The translations under genes were made by a program, and so were the position numbers. Shown piece by piece: positions 9,828 through 23,817 of a stretch of 38,959 nucleotides of DNA; positions within the stretch are counted from its first letter, which is position 1; every line of letters starts with the position of its first letter. Origin of the DNA: an uncultured Candidatus Thioglobus sp. (GTDB lineage Bacteria > Pseudomonadota > Gammaproteobacteria > PS1 > Pseudothioglobaceae); the NCBI GenBank assembly GCA_000205985.2, contig GG729999.1, forward strand, positions 1 to 38,959, in the 5' to 3' direction. The notes under the pieces were generated by a model. It was given only the letters and a program-made list of their open reading frames with translations, searched no databases and was not told where the DNA came from.

Positions 9828-12062
9828 CTATTTGGCTTTATTAAAGTGCTCCAAATATCCTTGTGCATTAATTTCACCAACAATGCGTTGTGAACGTTTT
9901 TCAACACCATCTTTGAAAAATAGAATTGCAGGGGGGCCAATGATGTTAAAGCGAGACATTAACGCCTTATCAATTTCATCATTATCTGTAACGTCAGCTT
10001 GCAAAGCAATGGCATTGCTCATCGCTTTGACGACTTCGGCATTTGAAAACACAAAGCGCTCAAGCTCTTTACAAGAAATACACCAATCAGCATAAAAGTC
10101 CAGCATTACCATTTTATTGTTTGCTTTAGCCCTGAGCAGTATTTGATCAAGATCAGTGGTTGATTTAATTTTTTCAAATTTGATGTGGACTTGCTCCGTT
10201 TGTGAGCCAGACCCATAACCAGACAGTGGTGCTAGCATGTCTCCACCACCACGAGCCACTAAGCCCCAAAGCAAGATACCGTACGCTAATACCAACAGTC
10301 CAATGGCTTTAAAGATGCGTTGCCACGGGGTTGGTGTATTGGTGAGTGAATTTAACACGCCCATGGCAATTGGCGAGAAGCTGAACAGCGTTGCCCATAG
10401 TGCCAGTGAAACTACTGGTGAGATGATACGGTCGAGCAGCCAAATGGCCACGGCCAGCATTAAGATACCAAAAATGTATTTAACGTTATCCATCCATCCG
10501 CCGGCTTTAGGCAGTTTGCTTACGCCCGCGCCAATGGCAAGCAGTGGCGCGCCCATACCTAGGCTCATGACGAATAACGACACGCCACCCAGCAGTGCAT
10601 CGCCCGTTTGGCCAATGTAGATGAGTGCACCCGCTAGTGGTGGCGCCACGCATGGGCCAACAATCAAAGCAGATAAGAAACCCATAATGGCAACACTGAT
10701 CAAGTGACCACCCTCTTGTTTATTACTAATGTTGGCAATTTTTCCCTGCAAACTAGCAGGCAGTTGAATTTCATAGTAACCAAACATGGAAAAAGCCAGA
10801 GCAACAAACACCAGGCTAAACACCACCAATATCCAAGGCGTTTGGAATAAGACTTGTAAGTTTTCACCAAAATAGCCCGCAAGCACACCAGCAATCGAAT
10901 AAGTTACACTCATGGCGAGCACAAACACGATCGACATAATCAGTGCTTTTTGTGTGCTTACTTCACCTTTTTGTCCAACAATAATGCCCGATAAAATTGG
11001 GATCATTGGGAACACACAAGGTGTTAATGAGAGCAGCAAGCCAAAACCAAAGAAACTTGCCAATACTAAAAATATATTGTCTTGTTGCAGTAAGGCAGCA
11101 ATTTTGTCGGTTTCATTCAGTTCAATTGCTTCCGTGGCTTGGATAGGCGTGTTTAGCGTGCCGTTCGTTTTGTAATCGGTAGTGACAAGCGCTTCAGAGC
11201 CTTGTATGGGCAGTATGATTTCCACACTTTTTTCTTGTGGTGGGTAACAAATACCACCCTCCCAGCAGCCTTGGTACTTGGCAACAAAGGTAATGGGTTG
11301 CGACGTTATGTTTTTAAGGGGTATTTCAATGCTCAGCGTGCCTTTGTGAACTTGAACCTCTCCAAACAGCAAGTCGTCTTTGAGCTTTCCTTTCGGGAAA
11401 TTGATGTTGCCAATTTCGGCACGTTTAGCCTCAATAAAAAATTTATCGTGATATAAGTAATATTCAGAATGAATGTTCCAAGTCGCCAGTAGTGTGTTGG
11501 CATCTATGGCTACAACGGAAAAACCAAAGGCTTCATCTGCAGGTAATGGCTCATCAGAAATTGGGTTGATTTTCTCAACCACCGACTGAGCTTTGGTTTT
11601 GGCTTTGGAAAATATTCCAAGCGCACTGTCAACCAGCGAAGGTCCGTGAATGTCACTAATGTCAAGTGTTGCTTTTTTGGTGATGGGCGGATAGCACACG
11701 CCTAAATCAGCACAGCCTTGATAAGTTACGGTTAATAAAATCGATTTTGCATCACCCTCCAAAACGGGGATAGCAACCACAGCGTTATTGCGATAAACGC
11801 CTATTTCGCCAAAAAATTCATCGTTTTTGATTTTAGCTTCGGGGAATTTTGCTGTGCCGAGCTGTTGAGAGTAATCGGCAGAAATCTTGATTTTTTCTTT
11901 GTAAAGGTAGTAGCCTTTAGCAATGTCCCAGTTGAGCAGTATTTCATCGTTAACCACTTTTGCTTTAAAAGCAAAAGCTTCATCAGCAGGCAACAGATCA
12001 TTCTCTGCGTGTGCAAATGCTGATATTAACAACAAAAATAAAGGCAACAAAAAGCGCTTCAC
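9828..12062 (-). CDS. dsbD: Thiol:disulfide interchange protein DsbD with duplicated N-terminal alpha domain
   Basis: 744 aa: signal peptide, two DsbD-alpha-like repeats each ending YQGC-x4-xCYPP, eight-TM-type core with TPCVFPMIPILSGII and GPCVAPPLAGAL, C-terminal thioredoxin domain with DWCISCK. Confidence 0.95.
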   Translation of the reverse strand: MKRFLLPLFLLLISAFAHAENDLLPADEAFAFKAKVVNDEILLNWDIAKGYYLYKEKIKISADYSQQLGTAKFPEAKIKNDEFFGEIGVYRNNAVVAIPVLEGDAKSILLTVTYQGCADLGVCYPPITKKATLDISDIHGPSLVDSALGIFSKAKTKAQSVVEKINPISDEPLPADEAFGFSVVAIDANTLLATWNIHSEYYLYHDKFFIEAKRAEIGNINFPKGKLKDDLLFGEVQVHKGTLSIEIPLKNITSQPITFVAKYQGCWEGGICYPPQEKSVEIILPIQGSEALVTTDYKTNGTLNTPIQATEAIELNETDKIAALLQQDNIFLVLASFFGFGLLLSLTPCVFPMIPILSGIIVGQKGEVSTQKALIMSIVFVLAMSVTYSIAGVLAGYFGENLQVLFQTPWILVVFSLVFVALAFSMFGYYEIQLPASLQGKIANISNKQEGGHLISVAIMGFLSALIVGPCVAPPLAGALIYIGQTGDALLGGVSLFVMSLGMGAPLLAIGAGVSKLPKAGGWMDNVKYIFGILMLAVAIWLLDRIISPVVSLALWATLFSFSPIAMGVLNSLTNTPTPWQRIFKAIGLLVLAYGILLWGLVARGGGDMLAPLSGYGSGSQTEQVHIKFEKIKSTTDLDQILLRAKANNKMVMLDFYADWCISCKELERFVFSNAEVVKAMSNAIALQADVTDNDEIDKALMSRFNIIGPPAILFFKDGVEKRSQRIVGEINAQGYLEHFNKAK

Positions 12063-12198
12063 CTATCTCTCCCAAGTATTAAAAAGTCCATTATAAGTCA
12101 TAAGAGCGTTTAAGACAAACGTCTAATGCATCTGGAATGCTATTTGCAAAATTTCTGAAATTTTTGATTTTTCCAATGCACAAGCATCGTTAGAAAGA

Positions 12199-12235
12199 AA
12201 TAACCCTTGTTTTAGGCATTAAAACAAGGGTTATT
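12199..12235. terminator. Strong hairpin (16-bp perfect stem, 5-nt loop) downstream of grpE, probable intrinsic terminator
   Basis: AATAACCCTTGTTTTA-GGCAT-TAAAACAAGGGTTATT read directly; T-rich tail TTATTTCTTTC on the minus strand. Confidence 0.85.
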
Positions 12236-12328
12236 ATTGATTTTTTGGTAGCTATAAGTCTTTATTAGTAAGGTTTTTACAGTTGTTTCGATTATTTCCT
12301 AAATTTTTAAAAAGGATTGAAACTAGAA

Positions 12329-12904
12329 TTACTGAACCACAATCACCATTGCTGGACGCACTAATCGACCGTTCAGCGTAAACCCAGTTTGGACAACTTC
12401 TAGGACAGAATTAGATTCTTTATCAGGCACAGGAACCATGGTAACTGCTTCGTGAAACTCTGGGTTGAACGTTTCGCCTTCGGGTCTGATGGCTTTCACG
12501 CCAAATTTTTCCATGGTTGAGAGGAAAACTTTATCCGTCATTTCAAGGCCTTCAATAATGTGTTCAATGGTAGCTTTTTCTTCGTTCGCGGTTTTTAAGC
12601 CCATGGTTAAAGAGTCTTTAACTTCTAACAGTGCTTTAACAAAACCATCGAGAGCAAATTTGTGCGCATTTTCAAGATCTTTGGCGTTGCGACGCTTCAG
12701 GTTTTCCATTTCTGCTTGGGATCTGAGCAATTTATCCCAGTTGTCTTTAGCCGATTGTTGTGCCTGTTCTAGTTGAGACTGCAGATCATTCTCTTCAGTT
12801 TCTTTGGTTTTTTTCTTAATATTTTCGTCTTTAGGCTTTTTCGTGCTTTTGTCATTAGCTTTCTTTTTTGTCATTTTATTGTCCAACTCATGTATATTTA
12901 TCAA
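12329..12904 (-). CDS. grpE: Nucleotide exchange factor GrpE (true start may be the internal MTKKKAN Met)
   Basis: [39 protein letters not shown]; divergent from nadK-recN, as in other gammaproteobacteria. Confidence 0.95.
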   Translation of the reverse strand: MINIHELDNKMTKKKANDKSTKKPKDENIKKKTKETEENDLQSQLEQAQQSAKDNWDKLLRSQAEMENLKRRNAKDLENAHKFALDGFVKALLEVKDSLTMGLKTANEEKATIEHIIEGLEMTDKVFLSTMEKFGVKAIRPEGETFNPEFHEAVTMVPVPDKESNSVLEVVQTGFTLNGRLVRPAMVIVVQ

Positions 12905-12957
12905 GTGTTACTTTATATAGTGACTATTTTAAATAAATCAATAGTAAAAAACTAACT

Positions 12958-13779
12958 ATGTTTAATACAATCGGCATCATTACTAAACCACAAGACAGTG
13001 TAAGTGACCACACAGCGAGAGAGCTCAGTGTTTTTCTTGAGAGCCAAGGTATTGGCGTGGTTACAGAGTCGGAGCAGATTGCTGAGCAAGCGGATTTAAT
13101 CATTGTGGTGGGCGGAGATGGCACTTTGCTCAATACAGCGCGTTCTTATGTTGATAATAACATTCCAATTTTAGGTGTTAATTTAGGACGCCTTGGTTTT
13201 TTAGCTGACGCTTCAGTTGGGAGCATGCTTGAAGTTGTTGCCCAAGTACTGAAAGGTGAATTTACCAAAGAAGAGCGATGTTTGCTGTCTTGCCAAATTG
13301 AAGAAAATGGCAAGGTGTTGAAGCAGTTTTTAGCACTTAATGACGTGGTTATACACCGTAAAGAAACCCTAAAAATGATCGAATTTGATGTGTTCATTGA
13401 TGATAAATTTGTGAATAATCAACGTGCAGATGGTTTGATTGTAACTACGCCAACGGGATCAACGGCTTATGCGTTATCAAGTGGTGGCCCGATTATGCAT
13501 CCAGGTGTGAATGCTATTGGCTTGGTGTCAATTTGCCCACACACCATGAGCCATCGCCCGCTGTTAGTACCGGGTGGTAGCGAGGTGGTGGTTCGTGTGA
13601 AAGAATCTGAAGAAGGAGCAACGGTTAGTTTTGATGGTCAAACTTCAATTCCTATCATTGCAGACCAGGATATCCGTGTGCGTCAACACGGCAGTTTTAT
13701 TCATTTGTTGCACCCAAAGGATTATGATTATTTTGACATCATTCGTTCTAAACTGCACTGGGGCGGAAAACTGTCCTAA
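12958..13779 (+). CDS. nadK: NAD kinase
   Basis: VVGGDGTLLNTARSY, NLGRLGFLAD, TPTGSTAYALSSGGPI. Confidence 0.97.
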   Translation: MFNTIGIITKPQDSVSDHTARELSVFLESQGIGVVTESEQIAEQADLIIVVGGDGTLLNTARSYVDNNIPILGVNLGRLGFLADASVGSMLEVVAQVLKGEFTKEERCLLSCQIEENGKVLKQFLALNDVVIHRKETLKMIEFDVFIDDKFVNNQRADGLIVTTPTGSTAYALSSGGPIMHPGVNAIGLVSICPHTMSHRPLLVPGGSEVVVRVKESEEGATVSFDGQTSIPIIADQDIRVRQHGSFIHLLHPKDYDYFDIIRSKLHWGGKLS

Positions 13780-13785
13780 ACAAAG

Positions 13786-15450
13786 ATGTTAGCTCAATTA
13801 TCGGTTAAAAATTTAGCGGTTGTTGAACATCTAGATTTGTCGTTTGATAAGGGCATGAGCGTGGTAACCGGTGAAACCGGTGCAGGAAAATCTATTTTAT
13901 TGCAAGCGCTCAATCTTGCCTTGGGCGGACGTGGAGATTCTTCTTTAGTGCGTCATGGCAAGGACAAGGCCGAAGTCAGTGCATCGTTTGATGTGATGCA
14001 GCATAAAAAAATTCAAAACTACCTTAAAGAGCAGTCGTTAGAAGACGACGGTGAATGCATTTTGCGCCGAATCATTAGCAGTGATGGTCGTTCAAAAGCA
14101 TTTGTTAATGGGGTCAGCGTGCCATTATCCATCGTAAAAAGTGTGGGCGAATTGTTGATTGATATGCATGGTCAAAATGAACACCAGCTATTGCTTAGGA
14201 ATGACCAGCAAAGGCAACTTTTAGATGCGTATGCCAACACCGGCGAGCTTTGTGCTCAGCTTAATAAGGTGGTTGCTCAACACAAAAAAATTACCACACA
14301 AATCGATGAGTTGACCAGCCACCAAGATGCTAGACTTCAACAGCAAGAATTGTTAGGTCATCAGCTAAAAGAGTTGGAAGATGCTGCACTGTCTGAAGAC
14401 GAACTCAACAGTATTGAATCGGATTTTAAAACCAGTGCCAACGCTGCAACCTTGATCGAAAAAACATCGTCCATCTTGAGTCGACTTGAGAGCGATACGG
14501 GTGTTAACACCCAGTTATTAAATCTTAATCATGAGCTGTCTCAAGCACAGGAAATGGATGATAAGCTGTCTCAGGCAGTAGAATTGTTATCAAGTGCGCA
14601 GGTTCAAGCCCAAGAAGGGGTTTATGAATTAACGCATTATCTGAGTGGATTGTCGGTCGATGAACAAAGTGCGAGCGAATTAGAGGACAGACTAAGTGAA
14701 TTTCATGATTTATCCAGAAAGCACAATTGCCAAATCCCTGAGCTTTTAAAGGTTCAAGAAAAGATACAGGCGCAATTGGATGAGATTGGTGGTGGAGCCA
14801 GCTCACTTGATGCACTAAACACTGAGCGGTCTGAATTAAAAGATAATTATCAGAAAACTGCACAAAGACTCACCAAAGCAAGAGCTTATGGAGCTAAAGA
14901 GTTGTCTGATTTGGTAACCCAATCAATGCAGATGTTGGGCATGCCCGGCAGTGAATTTATGGTTGGTTTAGTGCCTAAGACTGAAGGCGTGCAGTTGAAC
15001 GGCGCTGAAACGGTGGACTTTTTGGTTAAAACCAACATGGGGCAAGATTTTAAAGCACTTAAAAAAGTGGCCTCTGGTGGTGAGTTATCGCGTATTTCGT
15101 TAGCGATTTCAGTAGTGAGTAGCGATAGTGAATACACACCAACGCTAATTTTTGACGAAGTGGATGTTGGTATTAGTGGTGCCGTGGCAGAGGTGGTTGG
15201 ACAGAAGCTCAAAGAGTTGTCGCGTCACTATCAAGTGGTCTGCATCACTCATTTAGCACAAGTGGCTTCTTTCGGTCATCAGCATCTAAGAGTGAGTAAG
15301 ACACAAAAAGAAGCGGGCGCAAAAACCACAGTAGAGAGGCTGTCGGATGTGGACAGAGTATCTGAGGTGGCACGAATCTTAAGTGGCACCACCGTGAGTG
15401 ACAAAGCACGTAAGGCGGCAGCAGAAATGATTACAAAAAGTTCGAACTAA
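13786..15450 (+). CDS. recN: DNA repair protein RecN
   Basis: MLAQLSVKNLAVVEHLDLSFDKGMSVVTGETGAGKSILLQAL; C-terminal ASGGELSRISLAI, FDEVDVGISGAVAEVVG. Confidence 0.97.
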   Translation: MLAQLSVKNLAVVEHLDLSFDKGMSVVTGETGAGKSILLQALNLALGGRGDSSLVRHGKDKAEVSASFDVMQHKKIQNYLKEQSLEDDGECILRRIISSDGRSKAFVNGVSVPLSIVKSVGELLIDMHGQNEHQLLLRNDQQRQLLDAYANTGELCAQLNKVVAQHKKITTQIDELTSHQDARLQQQELLGHQLKELEDAALSEDELNSIESDFKTSANAATLIEKTSSILSRLESDTGVNTQLLNLNHELSQAQEMDDKLSQAVELLSSAQVQAQEGVYELTHYLSGLSVDEQSASELEDRLSEFHDLSRKHNCQIPELLKVQEKIQAQLDEIGGGASSLDALNTERSELKDNYQKTAQRLTKARAYGAKELSDLVTQSMQMLGMPGSEFMVGLVPKTEGVQLNGAETVDFLVKTNMGQDFKALKKVASGGELSRISLAISVVSSDSEYTPTLIFDEVDVGISGAVAEVVGQKLKELSRHYQVVCITHLAQVASFGHQHLRVSKTQKEAGAKTTVERLSDVDRVSEVARILSGTTVSDKARKAAAEMITKSSN

Positions 15451-15463
15451 AACACCATTTTGC

Positions 15464-16756
15464 TTATTGTGATTTTGCTTTTAAGCGTTCAATGCCCAAC
15501 ATTTTAAAAATATATTTTTGATAAGCCGGCTCAGAATTTCCTGTTTTCATGTTACGAATAAAGAACTTTTCAAATGCAATTTTGGCCAGATGCATCATTT
15601 TGCCTTTTTTCGCCCAAGTGACATTTCTTGGTGGGATTTGAGGCATGGCGACGAACGCGGCACCGGTATCGCCCATATCAGCAATGCAAACTGCGTTCCA
15701 AGTAGGGATGTTAGATGGCTTTCGGCCGGCAATCATGTCTTCAATGTTATGCACAACGGCGGTTACCATGGACTCAATCATGTAGCCGGTTTTTGGTGTG
15801 CCGCACATAACCGGTGTTGGCTCAACCGGTGGAATGGCAATATTCACACCGAGTGAAAAGATGTTTTCTTTCACAGGAGATTGTTGATAGTCATTAATCA
15901 TTACAAAACCACGAGGATTAACATAGCCAACATCAACATCGGCTAGTTTGGCGACAGTATCTACCCCTTTAAAGGCAGGCAGGAACATAGTGTGTTTGGT
16001 TTCAACCTCATGAGTCTTGATAGTTTTACCTTCGTCATCTACTTGATCAACGGTGACTTTATCAGATGCAATGGAGGCAACTTTGGCGTTGGTAATCCAC
16101 TTAATGTGTCGTTGTCTAAATTCTGATTCTAACAAGCCCTTTGAATCGCCAACACCACCTAATCCTAAGTGACCAATGTAGGGTTCGGCTGTTACAAACG
16201 TCATTGGGCATTTATCACGAATGCCACGCTTTTTTAGATCGGTGTCCATAATGCAGGCAAACTCGTATGCTGGCCCAAAACAGGAAGCACCTTGTACAGC
16301 GCCTACAACAATGGGACCTCCATCGTTGTCACAAAAGTCTTCCCACTCTTGGCGTGCTACCTCAGCGTGAGCCGTGGTACAAATTGAAACACTGTGGCCA
16401 TCTGGCCCCAAGCCATCCACCTCATCAAACGCTAGTTTCGGGCCAGTGGCCAAGACTAAGTAATCATAATCCACCACTTGATCACCAACCATGACTTGAT
16501 TGTTGTCTGGCTTGATTTCGGTGGCTTCACCCACAATTAAACTGATGTCTTTACGTTTAAGATGTGGTTCTAGTTCAAAACTAATGTCATCCTCAGAGCG
16601 CCAACCCACTGCTAACCATGGATTTGAAGGGATAAAATTAAAATTAGGGTTGTTGGAAATAACGGTAACTTTGTGACCTTTTCCTAATGTTTTTTTAATG
16701 TCGTAGGCAAAAGGCAATCCGCCTGTGCTTGCACCAATAACAACGATGTGCGCCAT
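15464..16756 (-). CDS. sqr: Sulfide:quinone oxidoreductase (FAD-dependent)
   Basis: 430 aa with GASTGGLPFAYDIKK, NPNFNFIPSNPWLAVGWR, DYLVLATGPKLAF, GASCFGPAYEFACI, PKTGYMIESMVTAVVHNI. Candidate redox Cys in SICTT, GASCFG, NAVCIAD. Confidence 0.92.
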   Translation of the reverse strand: MAHIVVIGASTGGLPFAYDIKKTLGKGHKVTVISNNPNFNFIPSNPWLAVGWRSEDDISFELEPHLKRKDISLIVGEATEIKPDNNQVMVGDQVVDYDYLVLATGPKLAFDEVDGLGPDGHSVSICTTAHAEVARQEWEDFCDNDGGPIVVGAVQGASCFGPAYEFACIMDTDLKKRGIRDKCPMTFVTAEPYIGHLGLGGVGDSKGLLESEFRQRHIKWITNAKVASIASDKVTVDQVDDEGKTIKTHEVETKHTMFLPAFKGVDTVAKLADVDVGYVNPRGFVMINDYQQSPVKENIFSLGVNIAIPPVEPTPVMCGTPKTGYMIESMVTAVVHNIEDMIAGRKPSNIPTWNAVCIADMGDTGAAFVAMPQIPPRNVTWAKKGKMMHLAKIAFEKFFIRNMKTGNSEPAYQKYIFKMLGIERLKAKSQ

Positions 16757-16819
16757 GTGTGTTCTCCTTAGTTTTGTGTGTTAACCTTTTAACAGTACTT
16801 CATTTAAAACATCTGCACC

Positions 16820-16833
16820 TTGACTTGGGTCAA
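16820..16833. promoter_or_regulatory. Candidate FNR/ANR/DNR-family binding site TTGAC-TTGG-GTCAA upstream of sqr
   Basis: Read directly within ACCTTGACTTGGGTCAAGGT (16817-16836); matches the TTGAy-N4-rTCAA palindrome, centred about 70 bp upstream of the sqr start codon. Confidence 0.6.
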
Positions 16834-17074
16834 GGTTTTGATTGTAAATAAAAGCCCGATTTGCTCTTGTTCTAAAGCACGTGATTATTGAGTAGACTTG
16901 CCTGTGTGTCAAATGTATCAGAATATCATGACATGTTAATAGACGTATTTTTTACCTAAAAGAGCTTTGTTTTTTGATTAATCAGGCGGTATAATTCACA
17001 ATTTTGTGGGTTTGTGATATTGGGGTTTTGGCGATGAAAGTAAGCTGCCAAAGATTCAATTAACCATCATATTA

Positions 17075-18231
<1,157 letters not shown>

Positions 18232-18252
18232 TTTTTTTATAAATAGGAGTAA

Positions 18253-18495
<243 letters not shown>

Positions 18496-18528
18496 ATACT
18501 TTTTTACTTAAAAGCACAGGTTTAAGCT

Positions 18529-18999
18529 ATGAATATTAATTTGACGATGATTGGCCAATTAATCATGTTTGCCATGTTTACATGGTTCTGCATGAAATTT
18601 ATTTGGCCCCCAATTGTTGCAGCAATGGATGAGCGCAAAAAACGCATTGAGAGCAGTTTGATTGCTGCTGAGCGTGGACTTTCAGAGCAAAAAGAAGCCG
18701 AACAGAAGGCTCAAGAAGTGCTAAATCAATCAAAAGATCAGGCTGCTGAAATCATTGCTAATGCAGGTAGACAAGCAGCAAGCATGGTTGAAGATGCTAA
18801 AGACGTTGCTTCACAGGAGGCGGATCGCATTAAAACTAGCGCACAATCAGAGATTGAACAAGAGGCTATGCGTGCTCGTAATGAGTTAAAAGACCAAGTG
18901 TCTGATTTAGTCATGCAAGGAGTGAGCTCGGTACTGTCCAAGGAAGTTGATGCTAAAGCACATAAAGGCATGTTGAACAAGTTATCACAATCGTTATAG
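18529..18999 (+). CDS. atpF: F0F1 ATP synthase subunit b
   Basis: MNINLTMIGQLIMFAMFTWFCMKFIWPPIVAAMDERKKRI followed by a long helix. Confidence 0.97.
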   Translation: MNINLTMIGQLIMFAMFTWFCMKFIWPPIVAAMDERKKRIESSLIAAERGLSEQKEAEQKAQEVLNQSKDQAAEIIANAGRQAASMVEDAKDVASQEADRIKTSAQSEIEQEAMRARNELKDQVSDLVMQGVSSVLSKEVDAKAHKGMLNKLSQSL

Positions 19000-19008
19000 G
19001 ATGTATTA

Positions 19009-19557
19009 ATGGAATTCATTACTGTCTCTAAGCCTTATGCCAATGCAATTTTTGAAATTGCTGAGCAAAATAAGTCGCATTCAGACTGGAAGGCTGTTTT
19101 AGAGGCTGGCGCACAATTAGCAAATGATGAAACCATGCAGGCGTTTATTGACTCTCCAAGTGCAACTAAGACTAACAAGGCTGATGCCATTACTGGGTTA
19201 ATGAAGTCAATTGTAGGCAGAGCGCTGAGCGCAGAAGAGGCGGCGTTTGTTGGTTTGGTGTTAGACAATGGGCGCATGAGCGCCCTGCCTAGTATTTTAG
19301 AATTGTTTGATACAAAAGTGAATTTAAGCAGTGATGCCAAAGCGTTTCATGTGGTTAGCGCGTACAGGTTGAGCGCCACTGAGAAGAAAAAAATTGTCAG
19401 TGATTTGTCTGATAGATATAAGGCAACAGTGAGTATCGACACCGAAATAGATGAAAGCCTAGTCGGTGGCGTGGTGATTAAAGAAGGTGACAAAGTGATT
19501 GACTTGTCGATTAAGGCTCGAGTAGATGAGCTGGGTTTACGTTTGTCAATCAATTAA
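19009..19557 (+). CDS. atpH: F0F1 ATP synthase subunit delta
   Basis: MEFITVSKPYANAIFEIAEQ...; C-terminal IDESLVGGVVIKEGDKVIDLSIKARVDELGLRL. Confidence 0.97.
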   Translation: MEFITVSKPYANAIFEIAEQNKSHSDWKAVLEAGAQLANDETMQAFIDSPSATKTNKADAITGLMKSIVGRALSAEEAAFVGLVLDNGRMSALPSILELFDTKVNLSSDAKAFHVVSAYRLSATEKKKIVSDLSDRYKATVSIDTEIDESLVGGVVIKEGDKVIDLSIKARVDELGLRLSIN

Positions 19558-19581
19558 TTTATTTTATTAAGAGGAAGGGTT

Positions 19582-21124
19582 ATGCAATTAAACGCAAGCG
19601 AGATTAGTGATTTAATTAAAAAACAAATAGAAGGTTTTGATTTTGCAGCTGAAGCACGTACAGAAGGTACGGTGATCAGCGTTAGTGATGGTATTGTGCG
19701 TATTCATGGTTTGGCTGATGTGCAATTTGGTGAGATGCTTGAATTCCCAGACAATACGTTTGGCATGGCACTAAACCTAGAACAAGATTCTGTTGGTGCA
19801 GTTGTGTTGGGTAATTATTTACACCTTTCAGAAGGTGACACGGTTAAGTGTACCAATCGTTTGGTAGAAGTACCTGTGGGTGAGGCGATGTTGGGTCGTG
19901 TGGTTAATCCATTAGGTCAACCGATCGATGGCAAAGGCGCCATTGACAACCAGAGTTCATTGCCTTTAGAGATTATGGCACCGGGCGTGATTGATCGTAA
20001 ATCAGTTGATGAGCCAATTCAAACCGGTATTAAAGCGATTGATGCGATGGTTCCAGTGGGACGTGGTCAGCGTGAATTAATCATTGGCGATCGTCAAACG
20101 GGCAAGACAGCCGTTGCGATAGACGCCATTATCAATCAAAAAGATTCAGGCGTTAAGTGCGTGTACGTGGCAATTGGCCAAAAAGACTCATCAGTAGCAG
20201 CTGTTGTGCGTAAATTAGAAGAGCACGGTGCATTAGAAAACACCATTATTGTTAATGCAGGTGCGGCGTCAAGCCCGTCACTGCAATACATTGCACCTTA
20301 TGCAGGCTGTGCCATGGCAGAGTATTTCCGTGATCGTGGCGAAGATGCACTGATCGTGTACGACGATTTAACCAAGCAAGCTTGGGCTTATCGTGAAGTC
20401 TCGTTATTGTTAAAGCGACCACCAGGACGTGAAGCGTATCCGGGCGATGTATTTTATTTACATTCACGCCTGCTTGAGCGTGCATCACGTGTAAACGCTG
20501 AGTATGTAGAACAAATGACCAATGGTGAAGTTAAAGGAAAAACGGGTTCGTTAACTGCATTACCAATTATTGAAACTCAAGGTGGTGACGTATCAGCATT
20601 CGTACCAACCAACGTAATCTCAATTACAGATGGCCAGATCTTCCTAGAAACTGATTTATTTAATTCAGGCATTCGTCCAGCGATTAATGCAGGTCTATCA
20701 GTATCTCGAGTAGGTGGTGCAGCACAAACAAACATTATTAAGAAGCTTGGTGGCGGTATTCGTCTTGATCTAGCTCAGTACCGTGAATTGGCAGCATTTG
20801 CGCAATTTGCCTCAGATCTTGATGCTGAAACAAAAGCGCAAATTGATCGTGGTCAGCGTGTTACTGAATTGATGAAACAAAATCAATACGCACCATTATC
20901 GGTCGCAGAAAATGGCAACTTCTTTGTTTGCTGCTAACTCTGGATCGTTGGATGACATTGATGCTAATAAAGTGGTTGATTTTGAAGCAGCTTTGTTGAC
21001 TTACATGAATGCCAATCAAGCGCCATTGATTAAAAAAATTAATGAAACAGGCGATTACAACGACGACATTGCGTCCGAACTGCAAGCCGCGATTGATGAC
21101 TTTAAGGCAAACCACACTTGGTAA
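19582..21124 (+). CDS. atpA: F0F1 ATP synthase subunit alpha, split by a +1 frameshift at 20909-20912 into track ORFs 19582..20937 and 20912..21124
   Basis: N-part [37 protein letters not shown]..., GDRQTGKT; frame 2 supplies the C-terminus [70 protein letters not shown]. Deleting one A of GAAAATGG joins them. Confidence 0.96.
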
Positions 21125-21133
21125 TTAGATAAT

Positions 21134-23400
<2,267 letters not shown>

Positions 23401-23817
23401 ATGCCAACCATTCACGTTGATGTAGTTAGCGCAACAGAGTCGCTTTACTCCGGTGAAGCAAATTGCGTGTTTGCTCCTGCATCAACGGGTGAATTGGGTA
23501 TCTACCCAAAACACGTTGCCTTGTTGTCGACTTTAAAGCCGGGCGAAGTTCGGGTTGAAACTTCAAGTGGTATTGAGTCTATTTACGTATCTGGTGGTAT
23601 TGTTGAAGTGCAGCCCGATGTAGTGACAATTTTTTCGGACACGGCAATTAGAGCGCATGATTTAGATGAGTCTAAAGCTCTAGAGGCCAAACAACGTGCG
23701 GAAGAAGCTATGGCTGACACCGACAACGGCTATGATATTGTGTCAACTCAGGCGACGTTAGCTGAAGCCATGGCGCAGTTGCAAATGATTTCAAAGATAA
23801 AAGGAAAGAAACTCTAG
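23401..23817 (+). CDS. atpC: F0F1 ATP synthase subunit epsilon
   Basis: MPTIHVDVVSATESLYSGEANCVFAPASTGELGIYPKHVALLSTLKPGEVRV. Confidence 0.96.
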   Translation: MPTIHVDVVSATESLYSGEANCVFAPASTGELGIYPKHVALLSTLKPGEVRVETSSGIESIYVSGGIVEVQPDVVTIFSDTAIRAHDLDESKALEAKQRAEEAMADTDNGYDIVSTQATLAEAMAQLQMISKIKGKKL

